Assembly (NCBI GenBank): GCA_016707895.1
Contig: JADJGV010000020.1
Coordinates: forward strand, 99,181 to 163,180
Reading direction: 5' to 3'
Length of the DNA stretch: 64,000 nucleotides
DNA from: Myxococcales bacterium
Lineage (GTDB): Bacteria; Myxococcota_A; Polyangia; Haliangiales; Haliangiaceae
Positions 34,104-45,854 of this stretch are shown here, one piece after another. Under the pieces are notes generated by a model, which was not told the DNA's origin, did no database searches, and saw only the letters and a program-made list of their open reading frames with translations. Position 1 is the stretch's first letter; every line of letters starts with the position of its first letter. Position numbers and translations under genes: made by a program.

Positions 34104-37100
34104 TCACCAGACGTCGATGTACGGCAGGCTGTCGCCCATCTCGCCGGGTTCGTCGCCGCGGTAGATGTTGTCACCCTGGCCGAGCTGGCCGTTGAGGTTG
34201 CCGCCCCAGCACTTCACCAGATCGGTGGTGGTGAGGATGCAGGCGTTGTAGAGCATCGCCGTGAGCAGGTCGGGGGTGACGCCGGTGCCCAGCGCGATCG
34301 GCGGCAGGCTGTCGCCCATCTCGCCCGGCGAGTCGCCGATCCAGTTGGTGCTGCCCTGGCCCAGCTGACCGAAGTCGCCGAAGCCCCAGCACTTGACCGC
34401 GTGGTTGTCGAGCAGCGCGCAGGTGTGGTGACCGACCGCGATCGCCAGCGCGGTCCGCCCGGTGCCGAGCGCGATCGCCGGCAGCGCGTCGCCCATCTCG
34501 CCGGGGCCGGCGCCGCGGTCGCCGACGTCGCCGAGGCCCAGCGCGCCGAACGCGCCGAAGCCCCAGCACTTGACCGTGGCGTTGGTGAAGCGCGCGCACG
34601 CGTGGAGCTCGCCCATCGCCAGCGTGTCGACGGTGAGCCCGGTCCCCAGCGCCACGGCGGGCAGGCTGTTGCCCATCTCGCCCGGGCCGTCGCCGCGGTT
34701 GGCGGTGTCGCCGAGCCCGAGCTGGCCGCGGTCGTTGCGCCCCCAGCACTTGACGGTGAGGTTGTCGAGCAGCGCGCAGGTGTGGAAGCCGCCGGCGGAC
34801 ACCTGCAGCGCGGTCCGCCCGGCGCCGAGGTCGACGGCGGGCAGGGCGTCGCCCATCTCGCCGGGCCCGTCGCCGCGATAGGCGGTGTCGCCGAGCCCGA
34901 GCTGGCCGAAGTCGTTGGCGCCCCAGCACTTGAGCGCGCCGTTGTCGAGCACCGCGCAGGTGTGCTCGGCGCCGCCGTCCATCTGCGCCGCGGTGCGGCC
35001 GGTGCCGAGATCGACCGTCGGCAGGAGGTCGCCCATCTGCCCGGGGCCGTTGCCGCGGCTGGCGGCGAAGCCGAGCCCGAGCTGGCCCGCCGAGTTGTAG
35101 CCCCAGCACTTGACGGTGTCGTCGTCGAGGAGCGCGCAGTTGTGCTCGCCGCCCGAGGCGAGCGTGACCGCGGTGCGGCCGGTGCCGAGGTCGACCTCGG
35201 GCAGGTTCACGCCCATCTCGTTGGGCTGGTCGCCGCGCTTGTTGGTGTCGCCCAGCCCGAGGTTGCCGTACGCGTTGAGCCCCCAGCACTTGACGCCGCC
35301 GTCGTTGGCCAGCGCGCAGATGTGCGCGTTGCCGCTGCTCAGCTGCAAGATGGCGCCGGCGGCGCTGACCGTGACGGTGACCAGGCCGGCGTCGGTGGCG
35401 GCGCCATCGCTGACCGTGTAGACGAAGCTGGCGCCGCCGCTGAAGCCGGTCGTGGGGGTGAAGGTGATCGTGCCGGCGGCGAGCGCGACGGTGCCGCCGA
35501 CCGCGTCGCTGACCGCGGTGACGGTGAGCGCGCCGCCGTCGACGTCGGTGTCGTTGGCGGTGAGCGACGCGGCGGTGATCGCCAGCGGGGTGTTCTGCGC
35601 GGTCGAGCGGGCGTCGTCGACCGCGACCGGCGGGTCGTTGACGGCGGTGATCGTGACGGTGACCGTGCCGGTGGCGGACGCGGCGCCGTCGCTGACGGTG
35701 TAGAGGAACGTGCCGGTGCCGCTGAGGTTGGCGGAGGGCGTGAAGGTGATCGTGCTGCCGGCGAGCGCGACGGTGCCGTTGACCGCGCCGCTGACGGCGG
35801 TGACGGTGAGCGCGCCGCCGTCGATGTCGGTGTCGTTGGCGGTGAGCGAGGCGGCGGTGATCGCCAGCGGGGTGTCCTCGGCGGTGGTGCGGCTGTCGGC
35901 GACGGCGACCGGCGGGTCGTTGACCGCGGTGACGGTGATCGTGACCAGGCCGGTGTCGGTGGCGGCGCCGTCGCTGACGGTGTAGATGAACGTGCCGGTG
36001 CCGCTGAAGTTGGCGGTCGGCGTGAAGGTGACGGTGCCGCCGGCGAGCGCGACGGTGCCGCCGGCCGCGCCGCTGACCGCGGTGACCGTCAGCGCGCCGC
36101 CGTCGACGTCGGTGTCGTTGGCGGTGAGCGAGGCGGCGGTGATCGCCAGCGGGGTATCCTCGGCGGTGGTGCGGGCGTCGTCGACCGCGACCGGCGGGTC
36201 GTTGACCGCGGTGACGGTGATCGTGACCAGGCCGGTGTCGGTGGCGGCGCCGTCGCTGACGGTGTAGGTGAACGTCGCGGCGCCGGTGAAGTTGGCGGCC
36301 GGGGTGAACGTGGCGGTGCTGCCAGCGAGGGTGACGGTGCCGTTGGTCGCGCCGCTGACGGCGGTGACGGTGAGCGCGCCGCCGTCGATGTCGGTGTCGT
36401 TGGCGGTGAGCGACGCGGTGGTGATCGCCAGCGCGGTGTCTTCGGCGGTGGTGCGGGCGTCGTCGATGGCGACCGGCGGGTCGTTGACCGCGGTGACGGT
36501 GACCGTGACCAGGCCGGTGTCGGTGGCGGCGCCGTCGCTGACCGTGTACTCGAAGCTGGCGGCGCCGCTGGCGTTGGCGGTCGGCGTGAAGGTGACGGTG
36601 CCGCCGGCGAGCGCCACGGTGCCGTTGGTCGGGTTGCCGACCGCGGTGACGGTGAGCGCGCCGCCGTCGACGTCGGTGTCGTTGGCCGTGAGCGACGCGG
36701 CGGTGATCGCCAGCGGGGTATCCTCGGCGGTGGTGCGGGCGTCGTCGACGGCGACCGGCGGGTCGTTGACCGCGGTGACGGTGATCGTGACCAGGCCGGT
36801 GTCGGTGGCTGCGCCGTCGCTGACGGTAGGTGAACGTCGCGGCGCCGGTGAAGTTGGCGGCCGGGGTGAACGTGGCGGTGCTGCCAGCGAGGGTGACGGT
36901 GCCGTTGGTCGCGCCGCTGACGGCGGTGACGGTGAGCGCGCCGCCGTCGATGTCGGTGTCGTTGGCGGTGAGCGACGCGGCGGTGATCGCCAGCGCGGTG
37001 TCTTCGGCGGTGGTGCGGGTGTCGTCGACGGCGACCGGCGGGTCGTTGACGGCGGTGACGGTGACGGTGACCAGGCCGGTGTCGGTGGCGGCGCCGTCGC

Positions 37101-38823
37101 TGACCGTGTACTCGAAGCTGGCGGCGCCGCTGGCGTTGGCGGTCGGCGTGAAGGTGACGGTGCCGCTGGCCAGCGCCACGGTGCCGTTGGTCGGGTTGCC
37201 GACCGCGGTGACCGTGAACGCGCCGCCGTCGACGTCGGTGTCGTTGGCGGTGAGCGACGCGGCGGCGATCGCCAGCGGCGTGTCCTCGGCGGTGGTGCGG
37301 GCGTCGTCGACCGCGACCGGCGGGTCGTTGACGGCGGTGACGGTGACGGTGACCGTGCCGGTGGCGGTCGCGGCGCCGTCGCTGACGGTGTAGAGGAACG
37401 TGCCGGCGCCGCTGAGGTTGGCGGTCGGCGTGAACGTGATCGTGCCGCCGGCGAGCGCGACGGTGCCGCCGACCGCGCCGCTGACCGCGGTGACCGAGAG
37501 GGCGCCGCCGTCGATGTCGGTGTCGTTGGCGGTGAGCGACGCGGCGGTGATCGCCAGCGGGGTGTCCTCGGCGGTGGTGCGGCTGTCGGCGACGGCGACC
37601 GGCGGGTCGTTGACGGCGGTGACGGTGACGGTGACCAGGCCGGTGTCGGTGGCGGCGCCGTCGCTGACCGTGTACTCGAAGCTGGCGGCGCCGCTGGCGT
37701 TGGCGGTCGGCGTGAAGGTGACGGTGCCGCCGGCGAGCGCGACGGTGCCGCCGACCGCGCCGCTGACCGCGGTGACCGTGAGCGCGCCGCCGTCGACGTC
37801 GGTGTCGTTGGCGGTGAGCGACGCGCCGGTGATCGCCAGCGGCGTGTCCTCGGCGGTGGTGCGGGCGTCGTCGACCGCGACCGGCGGGTCGTTGACGGCG
37901 GTGACGGTGACGGTGACCGTGCCGGTGTCGGTGCCGGCGCCGTCGCTGACCGTGTACTCGAAGCTGGCGACGCCCGCGACGTTGGCGGCCGGCGTGAAGG
38001 TGATCGTGCTGCCGGCGAGCGCGACGGTGCCGTCGACCGCGCCGCCGACCGCGGTCACGGTCAGCGTCTGGCCCTCGGGGTCGGTGTCGTTGGTGGTGAG
38101 CGACGCGGCGGTGACCGCCAGCGGCGTGTCCTCGGCGGTGGTCGCGCTGTCGTCGACGGCGATCGGGGGATCGTTGGCCGCGCCGAACTGCAGCGTCACG
38201 GTGGCGGTGTCGGTGGCCGTGCCATCGCTGATCGTGTACGTGAACGTCGCGTCGCCGGTGAAGTTGGCGGCGGGGGTGAACGCGATCGACGCGTCGCCGA
38301 TCGCGACCGTGCCGCCCGTGGCGTCGGCGACCGCCGTGACGACGAGGACGTCGCCGTCGGCGTCGGTGTCGTTGGCGAGCAGCGTGCTCATCGCGATCGT
38401 CTGCACCTGGTCCTCGACCGCGGCCAGGGCGTCGTCGACCGCCGCTGGCGGATCGTTGACCGGCGTCACGACGATCTGCAGCGTCGCGGTGTCGGTGAGC
38501 CCGCCGGCCGTCGCGGTGATCGCGAGCGTCTCCGTGCCGGCGAAGTCGGCGGCCGGCGTGTAGGTGACCGTGAGCCCGCTGACGGTCACCGCGCCGTGGC
38601 TCGGCGGCGCGACCGCGATCGTGACGGCGTCGCCGTCGGGATCAACGGCGGTGAGCGTCACCGCGATCGCGGTGTCCTCGGGCGTCGAGGTCGACGCGTC
38701 GTCGACGGTCGGCGCGTGATCCACGGGCGTCGACTCGTCGCCGCCGCAGCCCACGGCCAGGATCATCGCGAGCGTGCACAGGTGCACGCGTACACCGGCC
38801 CCCCGGCCGAGCAGGTAGCGCAT
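34104..38823 (-). CDS. giant lipoprotein with about 12 cadherin/VCBS-type repeats and 7 RCC1-type repeats (frame broken by 2-nt deletion)
   Basis: About 1570 residues. A lipoprotein signal (LCTLAMILAVGCGG) is followed by about twelve Ig/cadherin-like repeats of about 94 residues, each ending AVNDPPVAVDD and containing EDTPLAI, NDTDxDGG and YTVSDGA. Seven RCC1-like repeats follow (H-x-CAL...VKCWGxNxxGQLGLGD), up to a terminal DVW. At 36827/36828 one GT of a GTGT present in sister repeats is missing, so the frame from 38823 is lost and the frame ending at 34104 resumes. The rest of both frames is conserved, so the break is recent or an assembly error. The architecture implies a surface-exposed adhesion or binding protein. 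Confidence 0.85.
35353..38715 (-). repeat. tandem 282-bp repeat array encoding cadherin-like domains
   Basis: About twelve units of 282 bp (94 codons). Some are nearly identical at nucleotide level: the segments starting at 36268 and 36830 match closely over more than 150 bp and are two units apart. That points to recent unit-pair duplication or gene conversion. Such an array can expand and contract, and can also be mis-assembled. Confidence 0.85.
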
Positions 38824-38961
38824 TCCTCAGGCTACCGCGTGGGGGGCGGCGGATCCATCGTCCCGAGGTGGCGCGATGGCACGCGCCGGCACGGGCGCCG
38901 CTTCTCGCGTAGCCTGGCGACCGAGCCTGGCGTTCGCACACCCGCAACAGGAGCGGCGACG

Positions 38962-41166
<2,205 letters not shown>

Positions 41167-41371
41167 CCGCCGCGCGCCGGCCGAGCGCGCGCGCCGCGAC
41201 GCGCGCGCCACACGTCCGCAAGTGACGAGAACTCGGCAGGCGGATCACCGCTGCGGGGTGAACGGGGCAGGCCGGGGCGGCAATGGCCGGAGCACCGTGG
41301 CCGCGCGCGACGCGGCGTCACCGCGCCACGGGCATTGCACGCCTCGACGCTGGAGGTGATTATCGATTTCG

Positions 41372-44300
41372 ATGCAGGGCGACGTGACGCCGACGGGTGG
41401 CGCCGGGACGAGCGCGTCGATGGTCGACGCCGACGTGGACTTCCGCGCCGTGTTCGCGGCGGCGCCGACGCCGATGCTGGTGCTCGCGCCCGACCTGACG
41501 ATCGTCGCCGCCAACGCCGCGTACCTCGCGGTCGCGATGGCCACGCGCGCGCAGCTGATCGGCCGCCCGCTGTTCGAGGTCTACCCCGACACCCCCGACG
41601 ACCCGATGGCCGATGGCCTCCGCAACCTGCGCGCCTCGCTGCACCAGGTGCTGACGTCGGGCGTGGCCCACACCATGGCGCCGCAGCGTTACGACGTGCG
41701 CGGGCCCGACGGCGCGCGCGTGATGAAGCACTGGCGGCCACGCAACCTCCCGGTGATGTCGGCCGCGGGCCAGGTGCGCAGCATCGTGCACGTGGTCGAG
41801 GACGTGACCGATCAGGTGCGGGCGAGCGCGCTCGGCGACGAGCTGCGCGGTCTGACCCGCGAGGCCGCCCACGAGCGCGCCGTCGTGGAGCGGTTCTTCG
41901 CGTTGTCGCTCGATCTGATGTGCGTGGCCAGCGTCGATGGCTACTTCAAGCAGGTCTGCCCGGCGTTCGACGCCCTCGGCTACGACCGCGCGGAGTGGCT
42001 CGCGCGCCCGATCGTGGACTTCGTCCACCCCGACGACCGGCTGGCCGTGACCGCCGAGATCGCGCGGCTCGCCAGCGGCCAGCCCCTCGTCGCGTTCGAG
42101 GTCCGCCTCCGCGCCAAGGACGGCGCCTACCGCTGGCTGGCGTGGAGCTGCGCGCCCGACGACGGCACGCTGTACGCGATCGGGCGCGACGTGACCGCGG
42201 CCCGGGCCACCCAGGACGCGCTCGCGCGGGCCAAGGAGGCGGCCGAGGCCGCCAACCACGAGCTGGAGTCGTTCAGCTACTCGGTGGCCCACGATCTGCG
42301 GGCGCCGCTGCGCAGCATCGACGGGTTCAGCCAGGCGCTGCTCGAGGACTGCGCCGAGCGCCTCGACGAGGACGGCCAGCGGTACCTGGGGTACGTGCGG
42401 GCGTCGGCGCGGCAGATGGCCGAGCTCATCGACGACCTGCTGGCGCTGTCGCTGGTCACGCGCAGCGAGCTGCTCCGGGGCGAGGTCGACCTGAGCGCGC
42501 TGGCCTGGGCGGCGGTGGCGCGGCTGCGGCAGGGCCAGCCGGCCCGCCACGTCGAGGTGGCGATCGAGGACGGCCTGGTGGCGCACGGCGATCCGCGGCT
42601 CTTGGCGGTGGTGTTCGACAACCTGCTCGGCAACGCCTGGAAGTTCACCGGCAAGCGGGCGGCGCCGCGTGTCGAGGTCGGGCGCGTCGAACACGCCGGG
42701 CGGCCGGCCTACCGGGTGCGCGACAACGGCGCCGGCTTCGACATGGCGTTCGCGCACAAGCTGTTCGGCGTGTTCCAGCGGCTGCACGCGGGCGCCGAGT
42801 TCGAGGGCACCGGGGTCGGGCTGGCGACCGTCCGCCGGGTCATCGGCCGCCACGGCGGCCAGGTGTGGGGCGAGGGCGCGGTCGACGTCGGGGCCAGCTT
42901 CTACTTCACGCTCGGCGACGGGGAGGCGAGCGCCATGGGTCGGCCGCTGCGCGTGCTGCTGATCGAGGACGTCGAGGCCGACGCCGAGCTGGTGATCCGC
43001 GAGCTGCGGCGCGGCGGCTTCGACGTGACCTCCGCGCGCGTCGACACGCCCGAGGCGCTCCTCGAGCGGTTGCCCAGCCAGCCCTGGGATCTGGTGATGT
43101 CCGACTACTCGATGCCGCGGTTCAGCGCGCCGCAGGCGCTGCGGCTGGTCAAGGCCTACGCGCCCGACCTGCCGTTCATCATCGTCTCGGGCACGGTGGG
43201 CGAGGACATCGCGGTCGAGTCGCTCCACGCCGGCGCCCAGGACTTCCTCGCCAAGGGCCGGCTGGGGCGGCTGGTGCCCGCGGTCGAGCGCGAGCTGCGC
43301 GACGTCGCGCTGCAGGTCGAGCGCAAGAAGATGCAGGAGCAGCTCCTGCTCTCGGATCGCATGGCGTCGATGGGCACGCTGGCCGCCGGCGTCGCCCACG
43401 AGCTCAACAACCCGCTGGCGTGCGTGATGGCCAACCTCGAGCTGGCCGCGCGTGAGCTGGTCGAGCTGGCCGAGCGGCGCGGCCTGGTCGCCGAGACCCG
43501 CGACATGCGCGAGGAGCTGCAGGACGCGCGGGAGGGCGCCGAGCGGCTGCGGACGATCGTCCGCGACCTGAAGATCTTCTCGCGGCCCGAGGCCGAGACC
43601 ACCGGCCCGGTCGACGTGATCGGCGTGATGGAGTCGACGCTGCGGATGGCGTGGAACGAGATCCGTCACCGGGCCCGGCTGAACCGGCAGTTCGGGCCGA
43701 CGCCGCCGGTCCAGGCCAGCGAGACCCGGCTGGGCCAGGTGTTCCTCAACCTCGTCGTCAACGCCGCCCAGGCGATGCCCGAGGGCCGCGCCGGCGACAA
43801 CACGATCACCGTCACCACCGGGGCCGCGCCCGACGGCCAGGTCTTCATCGAGGTCGCCGACACCGGCAGCGGGATGGCGCCCGACGTGCTGGGCCGGCTG
43901 TTCACGCCGTTCTTCACCACCAAGCCGGTGGGCGTCGGCACCGGCCTCGGGTTGTCGATCTGCCAGCGCATCGTCACCGACTTCGGCGGCGCCATCACGG
44001 TCACCAGCGAGATCGGCCGGGGCACGACGTTCCGGGTCACCTTGCCGGCGGCCGTGGGCGAGCCGGCCGAGCGCGACGCCACGGTGCTGGCGGTGCCGCC
44101 GCCGCGTCGCCGCGGTCGCATCCTGGTGATCGACGACGAGCCGATGGTCGCCAAGGCGCTGAGCCGGACCCTCGGCGTCGACCACACCGTGATCACCGTC
44201 AGCCGCGCCACCGAGGCGCTCGCGCGGATCGCGGCCGAGCCGCCGTTCGACGTCGTGCTGTGCGACATCATGATGCCGCAGATGACCGGGGGCGAGCTGT

Positions 44301-44473
44301 TCGAGGAGATGCGCCGCCGCGACCCCGGCGTCGCCGAGCGGGTCATCTTCCTCACCGGCGGCGCGTTCACCGCGGCGGCGCGGGCGTTCCTCGACAGCGT
44401 CCCCAACCAGCGCATCGAGAAGCCGTTCGATCCCCACCACGTGCGGGCCCTGATCAACGATCGGCTGCGCTGA
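41372..44473 (+). CDS. double hybrid sensor kinase: PAS-PAS-HK-REC-HK-REC
   Basis: 1033 residues, no membrane span, cytosolic. Two PAS domains (about 20-150 and 165-275) precede a first HisKA (H307 in SYSVAHDLRAPLRS) with HATPase (DNLLGNAWKFTG, DNGAGFD, GTGVGLA). Then come a receiver (D578 in VMSDYSMP), a second HisKA (H676 in GVAHELNNPL) with HATPase (NLVVNAAQAM, GTGLGLS) and a second receiver (D965 in VLCDIMMP). A strong SD (GGAGGTGAT, 41352-41360) serves the ATG. Inside, an ATG at 42935 has its own SD (GGGGAGG, 42920-42926) exactly where the second half begins. The gene thus looks like two adjacent kinase genes joined in frame. Confidence 0.9.
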   Translation: MQGDVTPTGGAGTSASMVDADVDFRAVFAAAPTPMLVLAPDLTIVAANAAYLAVAMATRAQLIGRPLFEVYPDTPDDPMADGLRNLRASLHQVLTSGVAHTMAPQRYDVRGPDGARVMKHWRPRNLPVMSAAGQVRSIVHVVEDVTDQVRASALGDELRGLTREAAHERAVVERFFALSLDLMCVASVDGYFKQVCPAFDALGYDRAEWLARPIVDFVHPDDRLAVTAEIARLASGQPLVAFEVRLRAKDGAYRWLAWSCAPDDGTLYAIGRDVTAARATQDALARAKEAAEAANHELESFSYSVAHDLRAPLRSIDGFSQALLEDCAERLDEDGQRYLGYVRASARQMAELIDDLLALSLVTRSELLRGEVDLSALAWAAVARLRQGQPARHVEVAIEDGLVAHGDPRLLAVVFDNLLGNAWKFTGKRAAPRVEVGRVEHAGRPAYRVRDNGAGFDMAFAHKLFGVFQRLHAGAEFEGTGVGLATVRRVIGRHGGQVWGEGAVDVGASFYFTLGDGEASAMGRPLRVLLIEDVEADAELVIRELRRGGFDVTSARVDTPEALLERLPSQPWDLVMSDYSMPRFSAPQALRLVKAYAPDLPFIIVSGTVGEDIAVESLHAGAQDFLAKGRLGRLVPAVERELRDVALQVERKKMQEQLLLSDRMASMGTLAAGVAHELNNPLACVMANLELAARELVELAERRGLVAETRDMREELQDAREGAERLRTIVRDLKIFSRPEAETTGPVDVIGVMESTLRMAWNEIRHRARLNRQFGPTPPVQASETRLGQVFLNLVVNAAQAMPEGRAGDNTITVTTGAAPDGQVFIEVADTGSGMAPDVLGRLFTPFFTTKPVGVGTGLGLSICQRIVTDFGGAITVTSEIGRGTTFRVTLPAAVGEPAERDATVLAVPPPRRRGRILVIDDEPMVAKALSRTLGVDHTVITVSRATEALARIAAEPPFDVVLCDIMMPQMTGGELFEEMRRRDPGVAERVIFLTGGAFTAAARAFLDSVPNQRIEKPFDPHHVRALINDRLR

Positions 44474-44509
44474 GCCATCGTCGACGCGCGATGATACCCT
44501 GCGAGGCTC

Positions 44510-45818
44510 GTGCGCTTCCCCGGTCGCCGCAAGCACAAGCACTACTTCCCGGTCCACGCCCGCGATCCGTTGCTGGCCCACGCCGGCGTCGAGGGGCCGG
44601 CGGCGCGGACCCACGTCGTCGGCATCGACCAGACGCTGGTCGACATCGACGCCCGGGTGCCCGACGAGCTGCTGACGCGCTACCAGCTGCCCCGGGGCGC
44701 GTCGACGGTGATCGCCAGCGACCGCGCGCTGGCGCTGTACGACGAGCTGCTGGCGTCGCGGCTGATCTCCTACGAGTTCGCCGGCGGCACGGTCGGCAAC
44801 ACGCTGCACAACTACTCGCTGCTGGCCGACGACGCGTCGATCCTGCTCGGCGTGATGAGCGACGTGATCCGGGTCGGCACCTCGGGCTACCGCTACCTGT
44901 CGAACACCTCGAGCCAGGTCAACCTCGATCACCTGCAGCCGGTCGACGGCCCGATCGGGCGCTGCTTCGCGCTGGTCACGCCCGACGGCGAGCGCACCTT
45001 CGCGATCAGCGAGGGCAAGATGAACGCGCTGGCGCCGGCCAGCGTCCCCGCGGCGGTGTTCGACGACGCCTCCGCGCTGGTGATCTCGGCGTACCTGATG
45101 CGGTGCCAGCCCGACGATCCGATGCCGGCGGCGACGCTGCGCGCGGTCGGCCTGGCCCGGGCCCGCGGCGTGCCGGTGGTGCTGACGCTGGGCACGCGGT
45201 TCGTGATCGCCGAGCGGCCCGAGTTCTGGCGCGGCTTCATCCGCGATCACGTCGACGTCGTCGCGATGAACGAGGAGGAGGCCGAGGCGCTGACCGGCGT
45301 CGCCGATCCGCTGCTGGCGTGCGAGCGCGCGCTCGACCTGACCGAGCTGGTGCTGTGCACCGCGGGGCCGACCGGGCTGTACCTGGCCGGCCACACCGAC
45401 GACGAGGTCAAGCGCGAGACCCGCTACCCGCTGTTGCCGGGCGCGATCCCCGAGTTCAACCGCTACGAGTTCAGCCGGCCGATGCGGCGCGCCGCGTGCG
45501 CGACGCCGATCAAGGTGTTCGCCCACATCGCGCCGTACCACGGCGGGCCCGGCGCGCATCACCAGCACCAACGGCGCGGGCGACGCCGCGCTGGCGGCGC
45601 TGCTCCACGACATGGCGGCCAACCGCTACCACCACGCCCGGGTGCCGGGCTCGTCGAAGCACGTCCGGCCGTTCCTGACCTATTCGTCGATGAGCCAGGT
45701 GTGTCGCTACGCCAACCGCGTCAGCTTCGAGGTGCTGGCCCAGGCGGCGCCGCGGCTGACCCGCGGCCTGCCCGAGCGCGAAGAGGGCAAGGACGACGAG
45801 GCGTACTGGGCGCGGTGA
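44510..45818 (+). CDS. gsk: inosine/guanosine kinase (frame broken by 1 nt)
   Basis: A PfkB/ribokinase-family purine nucleoside salvage kinase. From the GTG at 44510 the sequence tracks E. coli Gsk along its length: FPGRRKHKHYFPVHARDPLL, VVGIDQTLVDI, FAGGTVGNTLHNYS, NTSSQVNL, MNEEEAEALTG and IAPYHGGP. After position about 45550 the match continues only in another frame: ITSTNGAGDAALAALLHDM (with the catalytic GAGD), SSKHVRPFLTYSSMSQVCRY and LTRGLPERE, ending at 45818. One extra base in the run CGGGCCCGGCGCG (45544-45556) explains it. With normal reading the protein would be of full length. An assembly error is more likely than a true pseudogene. Confidence 0.88.
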
Positions 45819-45854
45819 GATCGTCGGTGGTCCAACGATCCCCGACCCCGGCGG

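Noticed and set aside
34401..38563. Plus-strand frames with regular Val/Thr/Ala repeats
   Set aside because: Antisense image of the 282-bp cadherin repeats; no start signal and no domain.
35353..38715. CRISPR-like regular repeats
   Set aside because: The unit is 282 bp, coding and without unique spacers.
45819..45854. Weak inverted repeat GATCGT...ACGATC between gsk and the DUF4139 gene as a terminator
   Set aside because: The stem has only 6 bp with a 10-nt loop and no U-tract; not distinguishable from chance.
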